Of a stretch of DNA of 64,000 nt, positions 32,176 through 46,200 are shown piece after piece. The DNA is from Chaetoceros tenuissimus (Eukaryota; Bacillariophyta; Thalassiosirophyceae; Chaetocerotales; Chaetocerotaceae), in the NCBI GenBank assembly GCA_021927905.1, contig BLLK01000047.1, positions 2,976,001-3,040,000 on the forward strand, written 5' to 3'. The notes under the pieces were generated by a model. The model ran no database searches. It was not told the DNA's origin and saw only the letters and a list, made by a program, of their open reading frames with translations. The position numbers and the translations under genes were made by a program. Every line of letters starts with the position of its first letter. Position 1 is the stretch's first letter.

Positions 32176-35100
32176 CTAGCAAACTGATATGCTACAGGAA
32201 GAATCATCAGACTCTGAACTGGATAGACTAGAACCAGACGAAGAAGAAGTGGAGCTGGAGTCAGAAGAACTACAACTAGATTTTGTTGAAGAATCTGACT
32301 TCGTCCAAATGCTGCTGTGTTTGTTTTGAAGTGCATTGGGTATCTCGAAGGAATGTGGTGATATTCTTGCAGATTCTTGTTTTGAGCTGCCTTCAGAAGT
32401 TTTCAATTCTCTCGTCATTTCACTGTTCATTGAGATACCAGCATCCTCTTTGTAATCGACTTCATGTACTATCTCATCTGAAGACATCGGTGTAGGTTCA
32501 ATATTTGTCATTTCGTTATTGTGATCATTTTCATTTGTTCTTGTCACTGGTCGATTTTGTTCCATTGTCGACTTGGAAGCAGGTGTCGTGAATTCCATCC
32601 TGGATCGTGAGAAGTTGATATTGGTATCGGTCTTTTCTTCTTCGTTTGAGTCTAATTGTCCGTTTGCATGGTTTGGATCATCTTTGGTGAATGAATCTAG
32701 AAATACTGACGCTTGATTTTGTCGGATTTCCATCTCGTCGCTTTGATCATTGCCCGATTCATCGTCCTCTGGTTGTTCTAGTATAGTTTCCTCGTTCTCA
32801 ATGCTATTGACAATGCATGCCAAAGCATCAGGTTCAAGTGGTAGACATGGAACTGCCGATTCTTGATCATCTAAAAGCAATTTTTTCATCATCTGAGTAA
32901 CATTTGGGTCATCTTGTAGAGCATATTGGTTGTGAAGATCCTAAGATAAAATGAGAACTAATAGTTGTAGTAATGCTGCAAATTTGATCTGTGCCTGATT
33001 CTGAACGCACCTGTAAATATTGTCTTCGAGCTTCATTGCTAAGACGATCTTCACTTGCCTTCAACGCAACAAGGTGCTTAGCGAGGTCATTTAGTAGATT
33101 CTCTGCCTTGGCTCTTACTTCAGCGATATCATGTGCACTATCTCCTGACTCCCTGTTACATAGCATATCTTCTGGCAGCTTTTTTTCCACCAATTTGCGA
33201 TATTCTCGTGCCTGTCAAAATGAATATTACGTCTCTAATGAGAGCCAAAAGATGAAGTTGCAAAAAATGATTCGAAAATCCTTACCATTTCTACTACATC
33301 TGCCTGCCATCCGCAACTTGCAGCCATTTCGACACCTGTAGGAAAAGACTATCAGCGCATCTGAAAGTGTAACCCTTTGCTCTTTATGTTTCTCTTACCA
33401 TAATCTGCCGACATTTTGCAAGAACCTGGAAGAATTTTGTGCAAGTAGCGCACTTCTCCGGAGTCATCGGCAACAGCCCCAAGATGTTGATTTTGCACAT
33501 TTGGGTAAACTTCTGCTAGACGGCATAACTGAGGGTAATGTGTTACAAAGAAAGACATGGACCTTTTGACAAGGAGAAATTCTATCAAGAGATAAGAAGA
33601 CAACTAAGGAGTCAAATATCATAAAATCTCATCACTTACCTGCTACTGCCCATGCAATAGCAACTCCATCCTCATTCGACGTAGCTCTCCCAAGCTCATC
33701 GATCAGAATCAATGACTTCTCGGTGGCGTTGCGGCATATATATGCAGTATCCTTCATTTCTTGCATGAAGGTTGAAATATTGTGTTCTTGGTCATCAGTG
33801 TTACCAATACGAGTACACAATCTATCTCTAATTGGAATAAATGCTTCTTCGGCAGGCACATAGCATCCACACTGGGCAAGGATCACTGTGATTGCAAGTT
33901 GCTTTAGGTACGTACTTTTCCCTGACCCATTGATACCTGTGATTACAGTGAAATTTTGAAATGCAGATGCATAGCTATCATTTGGAATATATTCATCACG
34001 TGCCCCCATTGCACTTGAGGTCAACCCAGTACTACTGACATCAATAGCATATCGACCATTCCTTATAGCAATACATCCACTACCAATTGAATTGTTTTGA
34101 TCCAGTTTCTCATGAGTTGAGCAGTCGTTTAGCACTGGTCGGCACCAGCTAGATCCACTGTTAGATGCAACTAAATCTGCGAAACTGTGGCACATATCCA
34201 ATAAGGCCACGGCATCGCATAGAGATGCGAGTGCATCATACCTTTCCCTTGCAAAATCCATCACCCCCTGAATGCGTTCATATGTCAATATCAAGAGTCT
34301 AGAGACGCTTTCATGGGTCCTGGAACTTAAACTCATCAACTACAAGAAAATGTGAGTAATTTGAATGTCAATGAAGAAACTACAAAATGAGAAACTTACT
34401 TCTTCTGTCGTACAATTAATGAATTTACCACTAGAGGCAACTTGCACGAAAGTTGGAGGTAAAACTGTAGACGTCATACTCGCTTTCTGGATGGCAATAT
34501 AAAATCCTCTGGCAGATGTTTCTTTGAGAGTTGCAGAAAACCCGAATTCTTCTGAATACTGTTCGACCAATGCGAGCATTTCTTCGTTGTTCGATAAATA
34601 TGCTTTCCTGATGACATCCTAGAGATGATGGAATGTTGAGAAATGCATCCTGTTTTATTCTTGTTTAGAGTTTGTTGCACAAAATATACAAGTACTCACC
34701 ATCATACCATCTGTGTTTGGTTTCAATGCAAAACATTCCTGATGTCTCATCGCATGACTGTTTTTTGTAAAAGTTGTACTTTCGGTAAAGATGTCACAAA
34801 CATGATCTAGGATTTCTTGTAGCTGGGGATTCCTCATAATGGCAAGTATAGCCTCGAGAAGCTGATAGTTGCTCATTGAATTGGCGTTATCTTTCCCTAA
34901 AGGAGTCTCCGGTCCAACTCCCAAGCCAATATTTAAAGTGGAGGCATCAGCACTCACCATCTCCTCTTCATCATCTGTAATACTACTTGCCTCACTTGTG
35001 CTACTATCATCACTACTCTCATCTGAATCTGAATTTTCATCACTATCACTACTATTTTTCTCTTTCATTCTATTTTGACGACTTTCATATTTCTCCTCTC

Positions 35101-36673
35101 TCTTATCACGCTTGACAAGAGACTTCAACTCTATATCCAAGACTCGTGCGAAATCAGCAACGTTAGTGAGTGCAGTCTTGATACAAACCAATGCCGATAT
35201 TCCTTTGCTGGCCATCTTCGACGTGACTTGTTTGTAATTTCCTGATCCTTTCCCACTTCTCCCATTAGCATGTTTCCTTGGCACTAAGATCATGGGAGCT
35301 AGCATTTTGTCAAGGTCAGGTAAAGCCTTCAGCTGGTCAAGTACTTCGTAGAAGAACTGTTCGTCTTGAAGAAAAATATCCACCATGTCTAATCTTGAAT
35401 TTATTGTCTGAAATCGAGTTGGTGGAGCAACCAAATTCATTTTCAGAAGACGATGCCCAACACTTGTCTTGGTACAATCAATTGTTCCCAGTAAAGAATG
35501 CTTGAGTTTCCCGGTCTTTGTATTACGCAATATCTCAAGGTGTGTTATTGTATTTCGATCAATGTGCATACGGCTATTGAATGAACCTTTGAATCCACCA
35601 GTAGTTTTATTTCCTTGAGCAACTTCATCATTATTCAAATTGCCATGATTGTTCCGGTGACGAAAGTCTACATTGCCATTTAGTTCTACAGATAGACTGT
35701 TGTTGGCATAATCGGCTCCGAGACAAACTTGCATATACTGTAATACAGCAAATGAAGATGATGTAAATACGTAATCACTCATCAATACAGGTGCGTCAAA
35801 GGTATTCTTTCGAGCAATACGATCCAACAATTCGTTCCCACGATGTTGGTCAAAGTAACTCCTTGGAACAAACTTGATCACAGTCTTTGTGTCACACGCT
35901 CCAAGTAAATCTTTCTTTGTAGCTGCAGTGTTTGGGGTAGTGGGATCATTCTCTTCTTCCTCCTTCTCTTCGTGATTTTTGTCACCAAAAACTTTCAGAA
36001 TTTTCTGACAGAGAATACTATTCTTTCTACCTTCGTTCAAAATAATTTCATGAGGTTCAATCATTTGTAGGAAATCAATTGTTTCCGAGTAAGTTTGCCC
36101 ATTAGCCGTCATGTGACATTGAAGTGATGTAGGAGCTCCAGCATCTATTGCAGCAAGACATGTTTCTTTTGCAATGTTCTCAGATACGGCTGTTATGATA
36201 TGCACGCCATTGTACTTCTTTCGAAGCGTAGATGGAGCCTGCTTGGCGGAGGAAGGTGGCACGTAGCGTCGTTCAGTATTCAAGTATGGGTTATTGGCAG
36301 CTGGGGTTTTGGGAACCCGTTCAGAATCACTCTTTTCCGCGTCTGTGCAACCTTGATTGCCTTTTGACTTTTCATTTTCAATTTTGTTCCTACGAATGTA
36401 AGCAGGAGTTGCAATAACTTGAAGCCTTTGATCCGATGAGACTCTTCCTTCTGGTCGGAACGTCCTTTGAATATTTTCAGCTTCCATGGTGCTTTTATCA
36501 TTTTTCTTTCCATTTCGTTTTCGTTTACGGCTATTGGATCTACTCCTCGATTTACTATTTTTATTATCATCGTCATTGCTGTCAAGTGCGAAACCATGAG
36601 TGGATCTTGAAGACGTCTTTTCAGCTAGAGATTTCATCTTGCCACTCTTTTCTTTGTTGCTCCCCCGGGGCAT
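32176..36673 (-). CDS. MSH4: MSH4, meiotic MutS homologue
   Basis: Seven exons: 34700..36673, 34400..34618, 33640..34339, 33399..33581, 33286..33335, 33011..33211 and 32176..32940. All joins keep phase and total 1,363 aa, longer than typical MSH4 (about 800-940). The N-terminal 120 residues are Lys/Ser-rich and disordered. Core: GVHIITAVSEN, EPHEIILNEGRKN, ITHLEILRNTKTG, HSLLGTIDCTKTSVGHRLL, SRLDMVDIFLQDEQFFYE. ATPase: Walker A GINGSGKSTYLKQ, STFMQEMKDTAYI, Walker B LILIDELGRATSNEDG, and THYPQL. There is no N-terminal mismatch-recognition module, as in MSH4. An acidic insert sits between core and clamp, and a Ser-rich acidic tail ends the protein. MSH4-MSH5 stabilises meiotic crossovers. Confidence 0.88.
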
Positions 36674-37291
36674 TTTCTAAAAACGTGAAGTGCACAATTC
36701 AATGTACAATGGAGAAGGTTTAGTAGGTTACATGCAGTAGTTGGAGTAGTATATGAAAATAACTTTAATTAGGTAGGAGAGAGAGATAAAGGTGTCGATG
36801 TTTTTGTTTGTGATCAGACGCCAAATTCTTCTCTTTGTTTCCCTTTTTTTCCTTTTTTGATAATAAAGAAGCGTGTCATCAACACATTCCTAAAAAATCG
36901 TCACGAGAGAAGCCCATGATGAAGACGAAATTGTCTTTGCCATGATGAAAATTCGTAAATGATATTTTGATCACGTGCGAGAAGGCATCTGCTTTTCTTT
37001 CGAAGATAACAAACTAACCAATCTGCCAATCACATCTGTTCTAGATCTAGATTTATCATTCCCACTTTCTGATTAGACATGATTCGTCCTTGAATCAGGC
37101 ATTCCCTACCAACTTCAATGCAAACATCACTCAACTTTGGGCAGGTGTCAAGACACAAGAAGGAAGAGATGGAAGTGTGCTACGGTGCAGATAAAAGATA
37201 AGATACAAAAAACCGCCTTGTTCTTCTCGGGAGAAACACACTATATCTCTTCATAGAAAAAATAAAAACAAGAATATTTCCTTGAGAAAAC
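36674..37291. other. Divergent promoter region, MSH4 / PAS kinase
   Basis: About 620 bp between two divergent starts, AT-rich, with no coding frame, RNA gene or repeat that I can support. Confidence 0.4.
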
Positions 37292-40200
37292 ATGAAGAGA
37301 TCTAACTCCAATGGAGATGATAGATCTGATGAAAAGCGCAAGCAGACAAAAGCTGAGAGGATTGACGAAATTCTAAGGCTTAGTCAAGTTGACATGGCTC
37401 ATGAGCTTCGAAAATTAGTTGATTCTGCCAACGCTCCTATTTTTGGAATTGATATTCATGGGAGAGTGAATGAATGGTGAGTAAGAAGGTCAATGTTTAC
37501 AATTGCAATATGTGGCGGTTGATGTATTCCTTATAGTTTAAAGTATATGTTATGAAACTATGTGATATGCAAAAACTAATAGTTCTCATCTTTCATAGGA
37601 ATTTCAAAACTGCAGAGATTACTGGATATTCAAGGGAGGAAGCATTTGATAAGCCGCTGGTAAAGGTGAGATTTTGTACTTGTTCAATGTTGATTATATT
37701 CCATCTTGAGTAATAGGTAGACTAAAATATGATTGTGAACAGACATTTATTGCTCCAAGATTCCGTGAATCCGTACAAGAAGTGCTAGACAAAGCTCTAA
37801 AGGGAATTGAGACTGCCAACTATGAACTAGAGTTTGACACTAAAACAAATGAGACAAGATTTTTGCTGGTGAATGCTAGTACTCGTCGCGATATTGACAA
37901 TCGGATTGTGGGAGGTGAGTTGTTACTAGCAAATAGTTATTTTCTTCTTCACTTTCTATGCATGGTTCCGAACTCATCATTATAACCAAACGTAGTCGTC
38001 GGCGTCGCACAGGATGTCACTGAATCGAGTAAGTATACTATGTTATCTTTGTTCCAGTACCTCTTTTCAATAGCCGTCTCTAATTCCCCAATAATTTAAC
38101 AGCCAAGCATGACAGAGCAGTGGCATCAGCTGCTAGAGAACTGCGTAATCTTGTCAATACGGCTAATGCGCCAATCTTTGGAATCGACAAGAATGGAAGA
38201 ATCAATGAATGGAATGATAAAACGTGAGTAATGTTTTCGTTATCATTCATCTGTCTCACTTAAGTAGTTTAGAACTAATTATGACTATTTCTCGATTTTT
38301 CTAGTGCGGAGATCACAGGATACAGTAGGGAGGAGGCTCAGAAGTTACCTCTCACCAAGCTCCTCGAACCTAATGTAAAGCTTATCATGGACAAAGCACT
38401 ACAAGGTATTGAAACAAGTAATTTTGAGATCGAGTTTCACAATAGAGAGCGACAAGAGAGGCATATGCTTGTAAATGCAACAACAAGACGAGATGAAAAT
38501 GCCAATATCGTGGGTGTATTGGGTGTCGGGCAAGATGTTACTGAGGTTACGAAACATGATCGAGAGGTTGCTGCTATGGCAAATGAGTTAAGACAGCTCA
38601 TTAATACGGCCAATGCTCCTATTTTTGGTATTGATGTGGATGGAAAGGTGAATGAATGGTAAGTCAGGGTAGTTTATGGTGTGATTGGATCAAGAGTGTG
38701 ATTCATTTTAAGTTCGAGTAATGTTGACTCATCACTATTGTGATCCCTTAATACTTTTTGCAGGAACAACAAGACAGTAGAGGTAAGTATTTTCGTCTAA
38801 AGGGTCTTCATCTGTCTTTTGAAAACTAACATGAATTCACAATCATGATCAATTAAGATAACCGGTTTTTCTAAAGGTAAGTCCATTTAGATTCTACAAT
38901 ATTCCAATACCTCATCATTTCTCATGTTTATTCTACACTATACTTCTTCAGATGAGGCCATGGGAAAAGAATTAAGTAAGTAATTTTCCGCTGAGAAAGC
39001 GCCCTTAGATTATTTCCATTTGCAGTTTTTCTTATCCTCTCTTTCCCTCCTCCATAGTTTCTACTTTCATTGTAGCGAAATTGCGGAATAGTGTGCAGCG
39101 TGTATTAGACGATGCACTTAGGGGAATAGAGACGAGTAACTACGAGCTTGAATTCAGGACAAAGTCAAAAGAAAGTCGTTATCTTCTAGGTAAGCAGGGA
39201 ACGCACCATGGAAATAAATGATGCTGAGATTTTTCCTAACTTGCCGCTTTTGTTTTAGTGAATGCAACTACGAGAAGAAATGCAGACCAGTGTATTATTG
39301 GAGTTGTTGGAGGTACGTGCAGATGCTCTTGATGAATGTTTCATGGATAGTAATATTTAATTTTATGTGGATTATGAGTCTCTCACTTTCCGATTAAACG
39401 CTGTCCGTTTGGTATCATTGTCACCTTTAATCACAGTGGCCCAAGATGTTACAGAAGCTGCAAAGCATGACCGCGAAGTAGCTTCCATAGCAAATGAGCT
39501 TCGTCAGCTAGTGGATACAGCAAATGCTCCGATCTTCGGTATCGACATTCATGGAACAGTTAATGAATGGTAAGTGTCAGGAAAACAAATAATTTGACAC
39601 ATACTAGTGATCATTTTCATTTGACTGATCCAATTATCCAAGGAACAACAAAACAGTAGAGATCACTGGTTATAGTAGACGTGAAGCAATCGGCAAGCCT
39701 CTTGTGACTGGCTTTATTGTGAAGAAACTTCGAGCGAGTGTACAGCAAGTTATGAGTAATGCTCTTAAAGGTATCGAGACAAGTAATTACGAATTGGAGT
39801 TTAGAACTAAGTCAAACCAGATTAGATATCTATTAGGTAAGCAAAACACAGGGAATCGTAGCTTTGTCTATCCAACTCACCGTCATATATTCCAACATCT
39901 CATCCATCTTTCACACTCTTTCAGTAAATGCCACGACAAGAAGAGATGCTGATAGAAACATCATTGGGGGTAAGTTTTCCACTAATGCTTTAGAACATTC
40001 CTTCATCTGTTGTGTCATTCTCAACCTTGCTCAAAATTTTCATTGAACATTTCCTATGTGAAATCATTCTAATCTTCGAATCACAGTTGTTGGAGGTACG
40101 TGCAGACATTCTTGATGATATTTCTTCTATGAAATAATTGCCAAATTAGATAATTATATACATGAAATATGATTCTCACACTTTCTCATTAAACATTGTC

Positions 40201-43200
40201 CGTGTACAATCATTATCAACTTGAATGACAGTTGCCCAGGATGTAACTGAGACTGCCAAGCATGATAGGGAAGTCGCTGCAATGGCAAACGAGCTTCGTC
40301 AGCTGGTAGATACTGCAAATGCACCAATTTTCGGTATAGATTTAAACGGTTTGGTGAATGAGTGGAATGAAAAGACAGCAGGTAAGTTTACGAATTTGAC
40401 CAAAGAAAGATCATTTATTCGTTATCTAATACATCTACACATGTAATTGCATAGAAATCACTGGATACACAAAAGATGAGGCAATTGGTAAGCCTCTTGT
40501 TAACACTTTCATTGTGAAGAAACTTCGTGATAGTGTGCAACATGTCCTAGATAATGCTTTAAGAGGACAAGAGACTAGTAACTACGAATTAGAGTTTAGA
40601 ACGAAGAGTAGTGAAATTCGCTATCTTTTAGGTAAGAAAGGAAAAAGAAAATTAAAATTGAATTATATCTTTTGACCCCTTTAACTGACCGTTTATCTTT
40701 GCAGTTAACGCGACTACTCGTAAGGATCCAGAAAACAACATTGTTGGAGGTATGTAACAGGCATATTTTTGTTTACATGTTTATTTTCCGTGTGCTATCT
40801 GTCATTCTCAACCTTGCTCAAAATTTTCATTGAACATTTCCTATGTGAAATCATTCTAATCTTCGAACCACAGTTGTTGGAGGTACGTGCGATGTTTCTT
40901 CTGTGAAAAAATTGCCAAATTAGATAATTATATACATGAAATATGATTCTCACACTTTCTCATTAAACATTGTCCGTGTACAATCATTATCAACTCGAAT
41001 AACAGTGGCTCAGGATGTAACAGAGACTGCCAAGCATGATAGGGAAGTCGCTGCAATGGCAAACGAGCTTCGTCAGCTGGTAGATACTGCAAATGCACCA
41101 ATTTTCGGTATTGACGTTGATGGGTAAGTCGCCATCGCTTTCTTCATGAATTTCTTTTCAACTATTTCTCATGACAATTATTGTTAGTAATGTGAATGAA
41201 TGGAATAATAAAACAGCTGAAATCACAGGTTACTCGAAGAATTTTGCATTAGGCAAGCCTCTCGTGCCAACATTTATCATGCCTGAATTACAAAAGTCAG
41301 TACAGTATGTGCTTGATCAAGCATTACATGGTAATGAAACATCAAATTACGAGCTTGAGTTCTGCAGTGCTTCTGATGAGATTCGGTATCTGCTAGGTAA
41401 GAGCAATGCAACATAAGCAAAACAAATTGAATTTTTAGGAGATATTTCCTTACTTACTGATAATCCTTGTTTTGAAATAGTTAATGCTACCACGAGAAGA
41501 GATGCTGAAAATAACATCGTTGGAGGTACGTGTGGATATTTTTGAGGTATGCTTGTCAAATTAATATCCTTTGTGACCTGTGATTCTAACGCTTTTTTCT
41601 TTAAACATTTTTCGTCTGCCATCATTCTCGACTTTGAATGACAGTTGTTGGAGGTAGGTGCAGAACTCTTGATTAAAATTTCATGTGTAATAATTGTCAA
41701 CCTAAATATGTCCCTTGATCTATGATTCTCACACTTGTAAAACCCTTTACTTATGCTATCATTACCAACTCGAATGACAGTGGCCCAGGATGTTACTGAA
41801 ACAAAGAGCAATGATCGTGCAGTCGCAGCAATGGCATCCGAGCTGCGTCAGCTGGTAGATACCGCGAATGCTCCTATCTTTGGAATTGATGTCGAAGGGT
41901 AAGTCAGTTTTTCTGCCTCCAAATGAAGCAATAAATTTCGCTTTCTCATGACGTTTTTTATTCAAAATAGCAACGTCAACGAATGGAACCAAAAGACAGC
42001 AGAAATCACAGGATACTCAAGAAATGAAGCAATCGACAAACCTCTTGTAAGTGGATTTATTGTTCCAAAACTACAGAAATCTGTACAGGAGGTTATGATG
42101 AACGCTCTAAGAGGCATAGAAACTAGCAACTATGAGCTCGAGTTTAAAACAAAAAACGACGAAGTACGATATCTCTTGGGTAAGTAAAACGGACTTCGAC
42201 TTTTTCGTGCATATATTTCAATGTCATCTGATTTGCCTTTTACTTTTAGTGAATGCTACTACGAGAAGAGATGCAAAACATAATATAATTGGAGGTACGG
42301 TACCATCTGATGAAATATTATTTATTTATTCTCAATTGCTCACATTTTCTAATTTCGTATTTTCATACAAATCTTAGTTGTTGGAGGTACGTACAGACAC
42401 TCTTGATTAGCTTTCAATTTGGTATCTTTTTCTCAAATGAAATGTTTCTTTGTACTATGATTCTCATACTTTCTCATTAAACATTGTCCGTGTACAATCA
42501 TTATCAACTCGAATAACAGTTGCTCAGGATGTTACTGAAAGTACTAAGAATGAAAGAAGTGTTGCTGCAATGGCCGATGAGCTTCGTCAGTTTGTAGACA
42601 AAGCGAATGCGCCAATTTTCGGAATAGATCGATTTGGTCTGGTGAATGAGTGGAATGATAAGACAGCTGAAATAACTGGTTTCAGTTCTAGAGAGGCACT
42701 AGGAAAGCCTTTGGTATCTACCTTTATTGTGCCAAAGTTACAAGCTTCCGTCAGAAATATTCTTGAAAATGCCTTGATTGGGAAAGAAACTAGTAACTAC
42801 GAACTTGAGTTCACAACCAAAAGTAATGAAATCAGATATCTTTTAGGTAAGGAAAGATCAGAATCACAAGAAAGATTATAGAGATACTACTTCCTAACCG
42901 CCTACTTTTTTCATTTTTCTGTTCAGTTAATGCAACCACTAGACGTGATCCTGATGCAAATATTGTTGGTGTTATCGGGGTTGCCCAGGATGTGACTGAG
43001 AGTTCCAAGAATGACCGTGCAGTTGCAGCTATGGCACATGAGTTGAGACAACTTGTTGATACTGCGAATGCTCCCATCTTTGGTATTGATGTAGATGGAA
43101 AGGTGAATGAATGGTATGTATTGAATTTTAACCTTGAGAAATCTTTAACAAAAAGGGTCATATTGAAAATCTGCTTTTGTACACTGTTTGTGCAAGTACT

Positions 43201-46200
43201 AACATCCAAGTTTTTTTCACTTATGAAGGAATAATAAAACAGCCGAGATTACTGGTTTCAGTAAAGATGAGGCTCTTGGTATGAATTTAGTATCCACTTT
43301 CATTGTACCATCACTTCGTCAGAGTGTTCATGAAGTTATGGACAAAGCTCTGGGGGGAGTAGAGACTAGTAATTATGAATTGGAATTCGAAACAAAGTCC
43401 AAGGAGATTCGCTATCTTCTTGTAAATGCTACAACCCGTCGTGACGCTGAATACAACATTACTGGTGTTGTCGGAGTTGCCCAAGACGTCACAGAAAGTA
43501 CTAAAAATGACCGTGCGATGACGGCAATGGCTAGAGAGCTTCGTCAGTTGGTTGACAAGGCCAATGCGCCTATTTTTGGAATTGATGTCAAAGGTGAGTA
43601 GTTCGTCAATCTTACTTTCGTGTTTTTGCCTACAATTAATCCTGTGTATCTCTAATCTTTGCACCTCTTTTCATTTGATGTAGGTGATGTTAATGAGTGG
43701 AATGACAAGGTAAGTGCTTATTGAAGAATGATTACGATAAATTTATTCCTACAGATTCATTTTCAACTAAAAAAACGTGCATAGACTGTGGAAATTACTG
43801 GTTACAGTCGACAGGAAGCGTAAGTTCATTTATATGATTGCATATTATTCGTCGCAAGTTATATCTCATACATTTTTACAGGATTGGTAATCCATTGGTT
43901 GAGACTTTTATTGTTCCTTCATTGCGTCACTCTGTTCAAGAAGTACTCGACAATGCGCTTCGGGGAGTAGAAACAAGTAATTATGGTACGTCTTGTATCT
44001 CCCTAGATTTTTGTTTACCGATATTTTCTTACAAATCATAATTCTTTAGAACTTGAGTTTAGAACCAAGAGCAATGAAGTGCGTTATCTTTTGGTCAATG
44101 CGACCACGAGAAGAAACGATGATAACGCCATCATTGGTGTGGTGGGGGTTGCCCAAGATGTCACAGAAGCAGCAAAACATGATCGAGCAGTTGCGGCTAT
44201 GGCAAATGAACTTCGTCAGTTGGTTGACACAGCGAATGCACCGATCTTTGGAATCGATGTAAATGGGTAAGTAATCATATGAGCTTGTTTATCATTTTAA
44301 CGCACGTTTTTCTCGATTATTCATGTCATTTCTATTTCTTTTTGCAAAGTAATGTAAATGAATGGAATAACAAAACTGCAGGTAAGTTTGGAATAATAGT
44401 GTTGAAACTCGAAGGCATGCAGCAATATTCTTACAAATTCATGTCTGAATTCATATAGAAATCACTGGTTTCAGAAAGGATGAAGCCATGGGAAAGCCAC
44501 TAGTCACGACCTTCATTGTGGAATCTTTAAAAAGTTCAGTTCAAGAGATTATGGATAACGCACTGAGTGGAAAAGAAACTAGTAACTATGGTAAGTGTTG
44601 TTAACAAAGTCGTTGTTGTTTAGAACAGCCAATGTATCCATGATCAAACTTTCTAATATTATTCACCCTTTTTCATCTAGAATTGGAGTTTCAAACCAAG
44701 GCTGGAAGGATCCGGTACCTTCTAGTCAATGCTACCACAAGAAGAGATGCTGAAGGGAATGTCGTTGGAGGTACGTTATCATATCTTATTGTGCTTCAAA
44801 AATTTACGCTTGCCTTCCTCATACTTTCTTGTAATAAATATTTCCCATATGCTATCAATCTTAACTTGATTCACAGTTGTCGGAGGTACGTGCAAACATT
44901 CTTTATTGACTCTTCATACTTGACTTCATTGTCAAATGAAACATTTATATGTACTGTGATACTCACACTTTCTCATTAAACATTGTCTGTGTACAATCAT
45001 TATCAACTCGAATGACAGTGGCTCAGGACGTCACAGAAGCCGCACAGCACGACAGAGCGGTTGCTGCGATGGCAAACGAGCTTCGTCAGCTTGTAGATAC
45101 AGCGAATGCACCGATTTTTGGTATTGACGTACATGGATTGGTGAATGAATGGAATGACAAGACAGCAGGTATGTACAAAAGGTTTTTTTCTCAAGTCTAT
45201 TCAAATTAATGTATATTTCTAACCTTCTTTGTGTTACATTCAGAAATTACTGGATTTACAAAAGATGAAGCACTAGATCTCCCCCTCGTGGAGACTTTTA
45301 TTGTACCTAATCTACGCAAGAGTGTTCACGAAGTCATGGACAATGCCTTGAGAGGACAGGGAACGAGTAACTACGAGCTCGAATTCAGGACAAAAGACAA
45401 AGAAATCAGATATCTTTTAGGTGAGCGACAAATCAAAGTGAAAGATATGATATTTCTCCTACTTCTTTACTAACTGTTACGGAAATAGTTAACGCAACAA
45501 CGAGAAGAGATGTTGACAATAAGATCGTTGGAGGTAAGTACTATCAGATACATTTTTGTTGACATATTTTTGTGTGCTATTATGATTCTCAGACTTTCCG
45601 CATAATCTCAACTTTAATCACAGTTGTTGGAGGTACGTGCAGACACTGTTGATTAAAAATTCCGTAAAGTATTGTTTTCAAATTAATTACGCGTTTACAT
45701 GAATTTTGATTCTCACACTTTTTCTCAAAATTACTTTTTAACTTTTACTCTCATTATCAACTCGAATGACAGTGGCTCAGGATGTAACAGAAGCTGCAAA
45801 ACATGATCGAGCAGTGGCAGTTATGGCAAATGAACTTCGTCAGCTGGTAGATACAGCGAATGCTCCTATTTTCGGTATTGACGTAGATGGAAAGGTGAAT
45901 GAATGGTATGTATTTAACAAGATTCGACGTTCACGCAGCACGCTGTGATTTAGTTTACGAGTGTCTTTATTATTTTGTATGAATGAAGCTAACCGGTTGT
46001 ATCATTTTGCTTCTTTTAGGAATAACAAAACTGCAGGTAAGACCAGCAGCTTCCCTTACATCTGTAATGCTCTTTCTCTCTAACTTTTGTTTGATCATTT
46101 TTAGAAATTACTGGCTTCAGTAAAGATGAAGCGTACGGGAAGCAATTAGTAACTACTTTCATTGTGCCGAAGCTCAGGAATTCTGTGAAAGAGATTCTTG

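Noticed and set aside
41347-41992. Minus-strand frames of 154 and 76 aa across the PAS array.
   Set aside because: Shadows of the plus-strand exons and introns.
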